From: Planococcus citri
Taxonomy: Eukaryota; Arthropoda; Insecta; Hemiptera; Pseudococcidae
DNA: 64,000 nt
Assembly: GCF_950023065.1 (NCBI RefSeq)
Contig: NC_088677.1
Location: 12,728,001 to 12,792,000 of the forward strand
Direction: 5' to 3'
Shown here: positions 11,576 to 25,896 of the stretch, piece by piece
Layout: every line of letters starts with the position of its first letter
Numbering within the stretch: position 1 is the stretch's first letter
The notes under the pieces: model-generated
What the model saw: only the letters and a program-made list of their open reading frames with translations
The model's database searches: none
What the model was told of the DNA's origin: nothing
Made by a program: the position numbers and the translations under genes

Positions 11576-14500
11576 AGTGACTGGGAGAACCTGCAGTTGT
11601 TTCGATGACTGACGGTTTTTGATCCGGTACCACGACGAACATTTTCAGCATTTTTCCACACACTTATGGGTTAAATGTCGGGTGATTTTTGAAATTTGAT
11701 CCACGATTTTAATTTTTTTTTAAGTGATAGCGAACCAATAAAATCTGAAGTGTTGGAAGTGCACTTTTCAATTTATGGTGAATTTTTGAGAATCAAGGGC
11801 CAACAATGAAGCGGAATCAAAATTTTTATGGAATTGACTCACCTATAGAAATTTGAAATTCGATATGAACCCTATTTTTATCCTCCCAATTAGATGGAAA
11901 ACTGCTTCGAATCACTTTGAGTAGCTCTGAATCCTGCCCCAGATTTTTATCTATTTTCATTTTGAATGTTGAAATTTCCATAAAATTTTATCCGATGTGT
12001 TGGATACCTAAATTCATTCTATACTTAGCTCAATTTTATTTTCTGAGTCGATTGGAGCAGGTTTCAAGCTGTTCTGGAGCTTCCGGCGGTATTTTAGAAG
12101 CATTATGATTTTCGAAAACTCTCGTGTAAACGCAAAAGATGCCTGTGAGTGACTTATTCTACAGATAGTACAACACTTTTCCAAAACACTAATGAGCATC
12201 TGTCGCTTTTTTACATGCTAAAGATAATTTGGACGGTTTTTTGAAATTTTCAAAATATGTACAGTATAAGAAGTATCAGAGGCTACAGAACGGCTGGAAA
12301 CTACCTCCTAGCGGCTCAGCATTTTAAAATTCGAGTATGAAGTAAATTCTAGCTACCCAACTTCATTTAGTGGAATTTTGTGGAAACTTCAATTTTCCAA
12401 CATTTTTGTTTAAGGCTGTAGAACTGCTCAAAGCCGTTCCTTTCCGTTTCCAATCGATTTTAACAGAAGGACAAAAATAGAGAACGTACCGAATTTTAGA
12501 TCTCGAGGTTAATTTGATGAAATTTTGATTTTGTTCCATTTTTGGTTCAAATTTGATTTTCAAACATGTGCCAAAAATTGTAAAATGCATTTGGGCACCT
12601 TTAATTATAGCTGATGTAGGTACTTACCTACATGTTTTTGCTCTATTCGGTATGGCCCCATCAAGTTCAATGTTTTGCTACCATTTTGGGATACCATACT
12701 TACTTCTTGCTTGTTAATCTTGCTTGCTAAGTATGTACAGTATCAAAATTTTGGCGCGCACTGAAACCTGAACTCGAGAACTCATTTTGTTAGTTGAAAA
12801 AGCGTACTATTTGAACTGGAGTGAAAAAATCATCTTACCCCACGTTGTGAGAATTTTTCAAAATTCACCTATCAATCATTTTGTCAGATGTTGGCTGGTG
12901 ATGTACATATTTTTGCTCTGTTCGGCGTGGCTCCGCCATGTTCAAAATTTGGCTGCAACTGGGGAATCCTTTTATACTTCTGTTGCTTGATAAATATACA
13001 GTACATATCAACAAATTGTGTGATGTCATTATTTTGGAGCGTACTGAAATCTGAGCTCGAGAACTCATTTTGCTATTTGGAAACGTCAATTGAGAATAGC
13101 GTAGGTACATTTGGGAGAAATAGAAAATCATCTTACCGCATTTCGAAACTTGATTGGCGATGTTCAGGGTTTGAATCGAAGGCAGTTGCGATTCTCCATG
13201 GATCGAGTTTATTTAAAAGGTACTCCTCTTTTATACGTTGAAGATGACGTTTTTCGCGAATGAAATTTTCTATGGCTTGGCAATCGGACATTTCGTCTAC
13301 TTTTTGATTTTGAATAGCTGAAGTTAAGCTGAAGTAGGTATATGGCCTTTTTTGCGAATCCATCAGCGATAATAGGTATTTGTGTAGTCGTAATGATGAG
13401 CAAATATATGTAGAATTTCACAGTTTTCAAATTATGCCATAAGAGCCAAAATGTTTTCAAAAAATAACTATACATATAGTTGAACACTGTAAACGTTCAA
13501 CTTTCATATAGACGTTGAATTATAGTACACGTTCAATTTGTAAACTTGCAATTTCACACGTTCAATATTGTCACCAACCCGGTTGATTTGATGAAATTTT
13601 GATTTTGTCCCATTTTTGGTACAAATTTGATTTCCAAACATGCGCTAAACATAGTAAAGTATACACTTGAACACATGAAATTGATGATGTAAATATTTTT
13701 GCTCTATTCGGAATGGCCCCGTTTAGTTCAAAATTTTGCTGCGACTTGGGATACTTTACAAACTTATCTTGCTTGATGAAATGTACCTACCGTACATATC
13801 AAAAAATTATTTTGGCGTGTACTGAAATGTGAGCTCAAGAACTCATTTTGATATGTATTTGGAAACATCAATTGAGAATAGCGTAATTTTTAAATTGGAG
13901 AAATAAAAAATCATCTTACCACAATTGAATGGCACAGGTGTACTTTACCGTTTGACATTTGGTCTATACTCTATAGTCATGTTAGGTTGATTGAGATGGA
14001 TTTTGCCACGTTCACTTTCATAATTAGGTAGGCGTACTGAAATATCAAATTTTCGAATTTTATCCTCAAAATTTCGAACACTGAGTCGAGCTTTTGTCAA
14101 CCTTCCTTGTTTTCACATATTTTTTTTGTATTTTTAAGCATAGGCATCATTAACAATAGTAATCACTTGCAGACGAATTTTGAATTGAAATTTCCTACGT
14201 GTGACATTTTCCGCGATAGAAAATTTCCAGTGAGCACGTAGCTGTATTAATAATGCAAAATGTGCAAAAATTTATTCTTTTATTTTGGTTTTTTCATCGA
14301 TACCGAGTCTTTCACCGTTCAAAAGCTCTCGAAGTTTGAAGTTGCAAAAAGTCATCTATTGATGCTTTATGACGTTATCACAAGAATACTGTAAACAAGG
14401 GACAAACGTCACGCGGGTCGGCCTCTTTTTATGACTTCGGTGTGTAAAACACACCCTCCACAGTCCCCCTCCCCCTTCGGCACGCCTATGATTTTGGGGC

Positions 14501-17500
14501 TGAGCCATTTCCCTCAAAACAGGATGGCCATGAGGTGGAGCGAAAAAACGTCTTTGACAATCATAGCTTTCTTAGTGGGGGAGGGGGGATTCTGAAACTG
14601 AAACTTTTTCTAAATAACTTTCAACTCAAAGTAATGATGGTTTTATGTACATAGGTAAATGGAGGGTGAAACTAGAATTGTCCCAACTTTACTTGCTAGA
14701 TTTTCCCAACTGTTTACTCCAGACGTACTCCCCTCCCCCTCCAGATGTTTCTTTTCAATTGGATAGATGTTGTTTGAGGTTCAAATCATTTTCAAAAAAG
14801 GGAACTTGAAAATAAAATTGAGAATAAATAATTTATTGAAATTTTTTCATTGATCGTATTATATGTTTTTGGGATTTCTTGGGTTGATTTTTCTATTGTA
14901 ACCTTAGAAAATGTTAGAAAATTGTTACAGTAGAATTCAAATCTGTCCGATAAAATCGAGGGAGAAAGCTGTAAAAAATTTATAATTCAAAACATAGGTA
15001 GGTATATCTGTAGGTAATTTTTTATAAGAAGCCATAAGAAGTAAATTTCAAAAATTTGCAATTCCTGAGAAGTGAAACAGCATCATTTTTGATGGAGGAA
15101 GTCATTTTTCGTACCCTCTTTAATTTGGTCAGTGGAAAGGAAGTGAGGTGCATTTTTTCAAAATTTGTGTTCTTTTCATGACCGTTGTGGTAATATTATC
15201 TACTTCAGTAGAAATTCAATGACGACCAATGAGTCATACGATCGCGATCGTAATATTTTGTCACGCGTCGATAATAGATCAGTTTTGAAATCAAATTCCT
15301 TTTCAATGATGATGATGATGATGATGATGATTGATGAATACTTACTTGAAGTCTTGAATATTTGGAACTGGATACGGTGAATCAAGTGCTTGCTCCACAC
15401 AACGTTTTATAGCGACGCGTATGAACTTTTTGATGAACGCACATTACCGAACCTCAGCATCTCCTCAAAGGCGACTTGGCTACTGTGTATTCATCTGGCG
15501 ACAGTCAGCGAGCTCTGGCAGTTCACGAACCTCACTTCGATGACAGTTTTCGATCCAGTACCACATACGAAAATTTTTCAACATTTTGCCACACACTTAG
15601 GTGGCATTACGAGTGATATTTGTAATTTAATTCACGATTTTAATTTTTTTGAAATAGACCAAAGTGATACCGAATCAATAAAATCTCGAGTGTTGGAAGT
15701 GCACTACTTTCCAATTTATAGTGAATTTTTAGGAATCAAGGGCCAACAATGAAACAAGAGTCAAAATTTATGGAATTGACCTATAGAAATTTGAAATTCG
15801 ATATGAACCCTATTTTTAACCTCCCGAATCGATTGAAAACTGCTTCGACCAACTTTGAGTAGCTCAGCTCTGAATCCTGTAGCAGATTTTTATCTATTTA
15901 TTTTGAATGTTGAAATTTACAAATAGGTACATAAAAGTTTATCTAAGGAGTTATTAGAAACCTCAATTCACATTACACCTCGATTTTATTATGCTGAGTC
16001 GATGTGAGTGACTTATTGTACAGATTGTACAACACTTTTCCTAACCACTAATAAGCATCTGTCGCTTTTTTACATGCTAATACCTAATGATTTGGACAGT
16101 TTTCTGAAATTTTCAAAATAGGTATAGGTATATCTAGAGGCTAATGAACGGCTGGAAACTACCTCCTAGCGGTCCAGCATTTCATAATTCGAGTATGAAG
16201 TGAATTCTAGCTACCTAACCTCATTTGGTGGAATTTTGTGTAAATTTAAATTTCAAAAATTCGTTCAAGGCAGCACAACTGCTTAAACTATTTCTTTTCC
16301 GTTTTCAATCGATTTTAACAGAAGGACAAAAATAGAGAACGTACCAAATTTCAGCTCTTGAGATTAATTTGATAAAATTTTGATTTTATTCCATTTTTGG
16401 TTCAAAAGTTGATTTTTAAAGATGTGCCAAAAATTGTAAAATGCATTTGGCATCTGAAATTATAGCTGATGTAGGTACCTACCTACATATTTTTTCTCTA
16501 GATCGGTATGGCCCCGCTAAGTTCAAAGTTTTGCTGCCATCTTGCCATCTTGGGATACCATACGTTTTCATGCTTGCTAAATGAACAGTATCAAAATTTT
16601 GGCGCGCACTGAAATCTGAGCTCGAGAACTCATTTTGCTGGTTGAAAATGTTGATCAAGAACAGCGTAGGTAGGTACTTTTTAAACTGAAGGAAAAAAAA
16701 TCATCGTACCTCACGTTGTGGGAATTGTTCAAAATTTGCATATCAGCGAAGAGTGAACATTTTGATGGATAATCGTCTATTTTTTTCTCAATTGGGGATT
16801 GCATTTTGCTTAGTGATTTCAATCCGGTTTCGAGCAGTTTCTAGTTCGACCCAAGCGTATATTGGTACTGATAGTAACCACTTGCAGATTACAACTCGCT
16901 ATCAATATTATATACGCTGATCGGATCTCTATATTGAAAGCTGTGCTGAGGCACATTGGCATGCGCAAAAATTGTAAAATGCACTTTGACCACTTCAGAT
17001 TTGGGCTGGTGATGTACATAGATTTTTGCTACATTCAGAATGGCTCCGCCAAGTTCAAAATTTTGGTGCGACTTGGGATACTTTCCATACCTCTCTGGTT
17101 TGAGATCATTATTTTGGTGCGTACTGAAATTTGAGCTCAAGAGCTCAATTTGCTGTTTGGAAACGTCGATTAAGTATAGCGTACTTTTTGAATTAGCGAA
17201 ACAAAAAATCATCTTACCCCAGTTGAAGTCGCACATTGTGCTGGTAATTAATTAACGCTAAACTGTCAGCTTATAGTCACGTAAGTTGGATAGAGATGAA
17301 TTTTACCACGTTCACTTTCATAATCAAGTATAGGTACTGGAATATCTATGATGACCTATGACCCAGACGATCGCGATCTTCATTTCGACTCGCGTCATCC
17401 AGTTTTGAAATCAAATTTCTTTCTAACGATGATGATGATTGATGAATACTTACTTGAAGTCTTGATTTGGAAATGGATAATAATCAGAATGGGTTTGTAG

Positions 17501-18713
17501 GACCTCAGTGTCTCCTCAAACACGAGCAGCTTGGCTATTTGTATTTGTCCAGTTGCAGGAAGAGAGCTGTGGCAGTGACTGGCGAACCAGTTGTTTTGAT
17601 GAGATGATGACTGACGGTTTTTGATCCGGTACCACTATGAAAATTTTTCACCATTTTTCCACTCACTCAGGTGACATGACGAGTGATTTTTGAAATTTAA
17701 TTCACGATTTCAATTTTTTTACAATTGATCAAAGTCATACCGATCCAATAAAATCTCAATTGTTAGAAGTGCACTTTTCGATTTCTGGTTAATTTTGGGG
17801 AATCAAGGGTCAAATATGTAGGTATGAAACAAAAAACGAAATTTATGAAATTGACCCAGAAAGCTGCAATTCTTTATGAACCCTATCTTCAAACTCCCGA
17901 ATCGATTGAAACCCATTTCGAGCCACTTTGAGCAGCTCTGAACCCTCTAGCAGATTTTTATCTATATTTATTTTGAATATTTAAATTCCCATAAAATTTT
18001 ACTCAATGTGTTTATTATAGAAACCCTAATTCAGTCTATACCTCAATTTTATTATGCTGAGTCGATTGGAGGAGATTCCAATCAAATTATCAAAATAAAT
18101 ATAGGTACCTACTTATCTGGAGGATTCAGAATGGTTGGAAACTATCTCTGGACTTCAAATTGGAGGATCAAAGAAACCATCTTATCCCAGTTGGAGTAGT
18201 TGGAGTCACATAGGTAGTGATTGCTATCTTCATATTTTCTTTAGTTTTTCTCATCCGGTTTATTTTTCTTGATTTCATCATTTTATTGGAAACGTTGCTG
18301 CGGAAATTGTTCAAAATTTACCTAGTATCAGTGAAGACTGAACATTTGATGGATAATCGTCAATTTTTTCCTCGATTTTTGATTGTATTTTGGGCGGTGA
18401 TTTGGATAATCCGGTTTCGAGCAGCTTCTAGTTTGGCTCAAGCGTATCATTACTGGTAGTAACCACTTCCAGTTGTATAAATTGACTTATGAATGTTATA
18501 ATTGGGATTCAACTCAGTCATGAAAACACTTGGGCATTATATAGGCTTGTTTGAAGAAACTGTGCATTGCATCTCAAAAGGGTAAAGTTGGGAAATAGCA
18601 GGTAGAAAAATTGATAGGTATACCCTTTTCCTTGATCTGGAGAACTGAGTAGCCCTGAGAAAATTATCTCTCTGATATGTAAAGTGCACTTGAGCACATG
18701 AAATTGATGATTA
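11576..18713 (-). repeat. Array segment with two unit starts
   Basis: CTTAC anchors at 15341-15345 and 17449-17453, with a GAT microsatellite at 15306-15333. Donor-like ATCATCTTACC sites near 12838, 13136, 13919 and 17218. The part 13489-14790 is the partner of 3527-4789. No frame rises above the recurring degenerate blocks. Confidence 0.55.
13489..14790 (-). repeat. Internal duplication, copy 2 (partner 3527-4789)
   Basis: Same order of phrases as the partner with small indels and substitutions. It is followed by about 500 bp (14790-15300) that shares little with the rest of the array and in which I see nothing identifiable. Confidence 0.7.
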
Positions 18714-19290
18714 GGGCAGAAGAATATATGCTCTAAAAAACCCAAAATATGCGCATATTTTATGCGCTCATTTTGATGAAAATATGCAAAAAAATTCCTA
18801 AATAGTTGAAATATGCCAAAATATTCCCACCATTTCCTACACAATATGGGTATCATTTTACAGGGAAAAACAAAGCGAATTCAATGGTAACCTTGATAGT
18901 TTGATAAAGTGAAAATTCCAGGAGGTATTTGCAAGGAAAGGATATAAAATTCAAAGTTTTATGAGAAAAAAATGAAAATTTGTGTTCAAAAAATTTCGTT
19001 TTCCAAAAATTTTGTTTTCAAAAAATTACAAAAAAAGCAAATTTTGAAGATTTTAAAAATATTCCCTAAAAATAGGGAAAAACTGTGAAAATTGACTAAA
19101 TATGCTGAAATATGCGCTAAAACAGGTGAAAATATGCTAAAACGGGCATTTTTAGTCGAAATATGCTAAAATATGCAAAATAACATTGGCTCAGTCGACT
19201 TGAATTCTCTTGATTCGCAAAGATGTGTTTGATATTCCCTGCCTAATAGCACAGAAAAAAATATGCTAAAGAATATGTTCTTCTGCCCTA
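18714..19290. mobile_element. MITE (577 bp), TAGGGCAGAAGAA ends, 8-bp TSD
   Basis: Starts TAGGGCAGAAGAATATAT and ends ATATGTTCTTCTGCCCTA, with 13 perfect terminal inverted bases. TTGATGAT flanks it at 18706-18713 and 19291-19298. The interior is full of ATATGC and AAATATGC repeats in both orientations. The 8-bp duplication suggests hAT-type mobilisation. It has no coding capacity. Confidence 0.85.
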
Positions 19291-19298
19291 TTGATGAT

Positions 19299-20224
19299 GT
19301 AGAGGAGAAGGTACAAATATGGACCCCCTCTAGCTTTTTGGCTTTAAAGGGTAGAAAAAATTATCAAAATTTTTTTTCGAGTATACCATTCGAAAAGCCA
19401 AAGACTCTAGTATATTGTGTAAAAAAAATAATTTTTTTTGTTGATAACTCACTGAGAAATTTGAAATTTAGAAAAGTGACATAAAATGGTACAAATATGG
19501 ACTCGGGTACAAATATGGACCCCCCCTCAAAAAATGAATAAAAATTTCAGAAAATTGAACAAAAATTTATTTAAAGATGTTTTTTGATGCTTTGGACTTG
19601 TCTTCTTTATTAATAACACTTTTCTCGGTATTCTAAAAACCATTGAATCAAAATTAGATGAAAAAAAATTTAGGGGTCCATATTTATACCCATGCAAAAA
19701 ATTGGCCAAGTTTATGAAAAATGAAAAAATCATGGTTCCATTTTCGACACTTTGGGCTTGTCTTCTTTGTTAATAACACTTTTCTCGACATTCTAAAAAA
19801 TATTGAATCAGAATTAGGTAAAAAAAATTAGGGGTCCATATTCATACCCATGCAAACAATCGGCTCAGTTTATGAAAAATGAAAAAAATTATGAAAATCA
19901 GTTGAAGTACAGACAAATATGAAAGTATACTTTGAAAGTACACATTGTAAGCTACTTACTCCGCTAATAATTTTTTTTCCAAACTTTATTTAAAGTTGAT
20001 GAATTACTGAATGAAAAACTAGTAAAATTTTCCATCGGCAAGAAAATAATGCGCAAAAAAAAACAATTGCTGATGAGAGACACCCAAGTATGCATGGATC
20101 CGAAATAAGTACTTGGATCATCGATACTACACTACTAGTATAATTTTTAGTACTCAGCATGACCGTAGCGCTAGTGGTTGTACACTAAACCATGGGGGGT
20201 CCATAATTGTACCTTCTCCTCTAC
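19299..20224. mobile_element. MITE (~925 bp) abutting the previous one
   Basis: The left end GTAGAGGAGAAGGTACAA is mirrored at the right by TTGTACCTTCTCCTCTAC, and GGACCCCC lies next to GGGGGGTCC at the two ends. Inside, a ~90-bp phrase (TCTTCTTTATTAATAACACT) occurs at about 19603 and 19752. The right flank continues in the array (TACATATTGTTATTTG). The target duplication is only 2-3 bp (TA or TAC) and ambiguous, so the superfamily is open. No real frame. Confidence 0.7.
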
Positions 20225-23200
20225 TACATATTGTTATTTGTTGCTGTATTCTGAATGACAACGCCCAGTTCATAATTTTGCTGCGACTCTTGCTTGCTAA
20301 AATGTACAGTACCAATAAATTGCGTGATGTCTTTATTTTGAGGCGTAAAGAAATCTGAGCTCAAGAACTCATTTTGCTTTTTGAAAACGGTCAATTAAGA
20401 ATAACGTACTTTTTAAATTGAAGAAACGGAAAATCATCTTACCACAGTTGGAATGGCACAGGGGTACACTACGTTAAAAGTGGGTATACCAGGTACTTAT
20501 ACAAAAAAAACGAATTTGTAGTCTTTAGTCACGTTAGATGGATTGATATAGATTTTGCCACGTTCACTTTCATAATTAGGTGTACTTGAATATCAAATTT
20601 TCAAATTTTATCCTTAAAATTTCGAACACTGAGTCGAACTTTTATCAACCTGAAGGAAAATTTTATCCGCTGGGCTGCAGTATTACTGTTTTCACATTTC
20701 TTTTGTTTTTTTTAAGCGTATCATTACCGATAGTGACCACTCGCAGTCGTATAATTGACTCATGAATATTAGTACTTACGTAATATTGGAATGAACATCA
20801 CTGCATAACATAGACTTGTTTGAAGAAACAGTGCATTGAATCTCAAAAGGATAAAGTTGAGAATTAGGGAGAAAATTGACACCTTTTCGGGTGTCTTTTC
20901 ATTTTGCTATTTTGCAATTGCTGCCGATTTGAAAGATCGTAAAACGTTTTTCAAGTAACTTTCTACCTACTAAAAACTCGAAGCAATGAAGCTAGGTTAC
21001 ACATGAATTTATTAAAAATCGTTCAACTTTTTTTCACAACCCATCCTTTCCCATATCATGTTTAGTAGGTAAGTAAATGTCCAGTGGTAACTATTTGCAT
21101 CATGAGAAGTTCTTCAGTTACTGTTTTTTTCCTCATCGTCTTTGAATTTTAATAAGCTGTTGAATATCAACTTGAGTAGAAATTCAATGACCACCAATGA
21201 GCTATAGACGATCGCGATCTTTATTTTGACACGCGTCGTTCAGTTTTGAAATTAAATTTATTTTTAATGATGATGATTATTGATGAATACTTACTTGAAG
21301 TCTCGAGGAACTGGATGGTTACTATACGGGAACTCTTCACCACTGCGCGAACCACCACATGTGCATACAAGAGTTGAGGACTTATTTTGAATGTTGAAAT
21401 TTACATAAAAGTTTATCCAATGGTGTTATTGATAACCTCAATTCCCTCTACCTCTTGTGCTGAGTTGATTGGAGGGGGTTTCAAGCCGTTCTGAAGCTTT
21501 CGCGGCGGCATTTTACAACACTTTTTCAAACCACTAATAAACAGCTGTCTCTTTCTAGAGGCTACAGAACGGCTGGAAACTACCTCCTCGAGCGGCCCAG
21601 CATTTTAAAATTCGAGTATGAAGTAAAATTCTAGGTAGGTACCTAACTTCATTTGGTATAATTTTATGGAAATTTCGATTTTCCAAAATTTTTGTTCAAG
21701 GCTGTAGAACTGCTCAGAATCGTTCTTTTCCGTTTCCAATCGATTTTAACAGAAGGACAAAAATAGAGAACGTACCGAATTTCAGCTCTCGAGGTTAATT
21801 TGACAAAATTTTGATTTTGTCCTATTTTTGGTTGAAATTTGATTTTTAAAAATGCGCCAAAAAGTACTTTTTAAATTGGAGAAGAAAAAAATCATCTCAC
21901 CTTAATGTTTCTTTGATCTCACGTTCAATTTATTTTGTATCATCTAAACATGCAATTGGTTAATTTGATGAAATTTTGATTTTGTCCCATTTTTGGTTCA
22001 AATTGTATTTTCAAACATGCGCCAAAACTAGTAAAATGCACTTGAACACATACATATAATTAAACACTGTAAACGTTCAACTTTCATATAGACGTTGAAT
22101 TATAGTACACGTTCAATTTGTAAACTTGCAATTTCACACGTTCAATATTGTCACCAACCCGGTTGATTTGATGAAATTTTGGTTTTGTTCCATTTTTGGT
22201 ACAAATTTGACTTTCAAACGTTCGCCAAAAATAGTAAAGTATACGCTTGAGCACATGAAATTGATGATGTACATATTTTTGCTCTATTCGGAATGGCTCC
22301 GCTTAGTTCAAAATTTTGCTGCGACTTGAAATACTTTCCATACTTATCTTGCTTGATGAAATGTACAGTACGTATCAAAAAATTGCGTAATGTCATTATT
22401 TTGGCGTGTACTGAAACCTGAGTTCATAAGAACTCATTTTGCTATTTGGAAACGTCATCTCAATTGAGAATAACGTACTTTTTAAATTGGAGAAATAGAA
22501 AATCATCTTACCCCAGTTGCAGGAGTTGCACATCGCGAATATCTTTTAAGTCGGCTATTTCTATTTTTTTCCGGTGGCAGGTGGAGAGATGTGGCAGTGA
22601 CTGGCGAACCAGTTGTTTTAATGACTGACGGTTTTTGATTTGGTACCACTACGAAAATTTTTTAGGTTAAATGACGAGTGATTTTTGAAATTTAATTCAC
22701 GATTTCAATTTTTTTACATTTGATCAAAGTGATACTGATCCAATAAAATCTCAAGTGTTAGAAGTGCACTTTTCGATTTCTGGTGAATTTTTAGGAATCA
22801 AGGGCCAAACATGAAGCAACAAACTAAATTTATGAAACTGACCCAGAAAGCTGAAATTTGATATGAACCCTGTTGTTTTTGAATTTCCAAATTGATTGAA
22901 AACCGTTTCGAACCTCTTTGAGCAGCTCTGAACCCTCCAGCAGATTTTTATCTATATTCATTTTGAATAATTATTGAAATTCTCATAAAATTTTACTCAA
23001 TGGGTTTATTAGAATTAGAAACCTCAATTCAGCCTAAGTATACCTCAATTTTATTATGCTGAGTCAATTGAAGGAGATTCCAAGTCGTTCTGGAACCTTC
23101 AGCCGTACTATTTTGCGAACATCTGATTTTCAAGAAGTGTCATAAAAACTGTATCCAAATCAACTTCAGCGCGTGTAAACGCGACTGATGCACTCTACTG

Positions 23201-25896
23201 ATTGTGCAACACTTTTCCAAAACACTTTTGAGCGGCTGTCGCATTCTCACATGCTGTATACGCGTAGATGATTTGTATAGTTTTTGGACCCCTTTTTGAA
23301 GATCTCAAATTTTCAAAATAAATACATCTGCAGGATTCAGAATGGTTGGAAACTACCTCTGGACTTTAAATTGGAGAAACAAAAAAAACATCTTACCCCA
23401 GTTGAAGTAGTTGGAGTCACATACTAGGTAGACGAATTAGTGGAAACTGGACGTTTTATGGATAATTGTCAATTTTTCCTCGATTTTTGATTGTATTTTC
23501 AGTGGTGATTTGAATAATCCGGTTTCAAGCAGATTCTAGTTTGACTTAAGCGTATATCATTACTGGTAGTAACCACTTGCAGTTGTGTAAATTGACTCAT
23601 GAATTATCAAGTTTGCGGTTCAGTGGCGTCTTAAGACATTATGGCATAATATAGGCTTGTTTGAAGAAACAGTCCATTGCATCTCAAAAGAGTAAAGTTG
23701 GGAAATAGTAGGGATAAAAATTGATACCCTTTTCTTTAATCTGGAGAACTGAGTAGCCCTGAGAAAATTATCTCTCTGATATGCTGGGAATCTCTTCGGG
23801 CACTCGGAAAAATATCGGCTCAAAATTGAAAAAAAAAATACTTTCCTAATGTAGGTAATTAGGATTTCTTTTTGGAATCGCAAGTCAAGAAGTGCGGTTG
23901 GTCCCCAAATTTCTTTTGGTTTTTCAAGCGTATCAGTACCGATAGTAACCACTTGCAGTCGTATACCTTAATTACTGACTCAATGACTCATGAACATAAT
24001 AATTATAGTTAAATATGTAACCGAAGATGAAACGTTTTCATAGGTAATATTCAACTCAAAATTCAAAGTAATGAAGGTTTAGCACGAATTTGATCAAAAT
24101 CCTTCGACTTTTTTTCACTATTCATCCTTTCCCATAGGATGTTTAGTAGGTCACTGTTTTTCCCCCTCACATCATCTTTGAATTTTAATGAGCTGTTGAG
24201 TATGAACTTGAGTAGAAATTCAATGACGACCAATGAGCTATGGAGATCGCGATTTTTATTTTGACACACGTCGTTCAGGTTTAAATTAAATTTCTTTTTA
24301 ATGATGATGATGATGATTGATGAATATACTTACGTGAAGTCTTGAATTGGAAATGGATAATCGGTTGAGTCTTTCCAATTTTCGGTTCTATTTTAATTTT
24401 TCAAACATGCGCCAAAAATTGTATAGTGCATTTGAGCTCCTGAAATTATAGCTGATAAAGGTACCTTCCTACATATTTTTGCTGTATTCGGTATCGCCCC
24501 GCCAAGTTCAGAGTTTTGCTGCCTTATTGGGATATCATAATTCATGCTTGCTAAATGTACAGCATTAAAATTTTGACGCGCATTGAAATTTGAGCTCAAA
24601 ACTCATCTTGCTAGTAATGTCGATTAAGAATAGCGTATTTTTTTAAATTGGAGAAAAAAAAATCATCTTACACAATTTTTTCCTCAATTTTGGATTGTAT
24701 GTAGGTATCTTGCGTAAAAATTAAAATCTTGTTTTGAGCAGTTTTGTGTTTGACTCAAAAGCGTAGCGTAGGTATCATTACCGATAGTAACCACTTGCAG
24801 ATTTATAGTTCGTTCGTGAATATTAAGTTTTAATGCACCCAGCGGATTTCTCAATGATTTTAGCATGATTTTTTTTTTGTCGCATGCAAACATCACCTCC
24901 CTCACATTTTACATTTGGTATTGAGATTTTTAGCCACCCCTTTCATTGGTGTACCTTCGATTTTATACCTCAGCCCCCAGTGTCATACGCCATGTTTTTG
25001 AGAATGAATGTTACATATTTATAGTGTCACAAACTTCATTTTTTTTTTTTTTAAAAGAAAAATTGACACATTCTCATGAACTATATTGGCATAATATAGC
25101 CTTGCTTGACGAATAAACAGTGCATTATTGTATCTCAAAAGGATAAAGTTGAGAATTAGGGAGGAAAATTTACATCTTTTTTCTTTTGCTATTTTCAATT
25201 GGTACCTAACTACCTGAAAGATCGGGAAAATCATAATAATTGATCTGGAGAATTAACTAACCCTGAAAAGGTAATCTCTCTGAAATGCTAAGGATCTGGT
25301 CGGAGCACTTGAAAAATATCTGTCCAAAATTGAAAGAAGAATAAATTACTTACCTTCTGAAATACCTATTCCGTGATCTCTCTGTGTTGACTCGCTTCGT
25401 GATCTTTCGGTAGACAGTAGTTGATACTTATTGGATCAGTTTTGAAATCAAACTTCTTTGACTCCATTTGTTGAAATTTTGTGGGAATTTGAATTTTCAA
25501 ACATTTGTTCGAGGCCGCAAAACTGCTTAAAACCGTTATTTTCCGTTTCCAGAGGATTTTAATAGAGAACGTTACGACAAATTTTAGCTCTAGAGGTTCA
25601 TTTGATGAAATTTTGATTTTGTCCCATTTTTGGTTCAAATTTGATTTTCAAAAATGCGCCAAAAAGTACTTCTTAAATTGGAGAAAAAAAAATCATCTTA
25701 CCTCCGTGTTGTTTTTTTTATACAAGGTAGGTGCGATCGTGGCAGTACAGGAACTAGATAATTGAACGCTGTAAACGTTCAACTTTCATATTAACGTTGG
25801 ATTATCGTACACGTTCAATTTTCACCAACCCGGTTAATTTGATGAAATTTTGATTTTGTTCCATTTTTGGTTGAAATTTGATTATCAAACATAGTA
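20225..25896 (-). repeat. Array segment with two unit starts
   Basis: CTTAC anchors at 21290-21294 and 24329-24333. Donor-like sites near 20445, 22511, 23397, 24672 and 25700, with an ATCATCTCACC variant near 21900. At 23870-23925 a minus-strand stretch (IWGPTALLDL) resembles part of the frame described at 39772-39993. No gene is supported. Confidence 0.55.
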
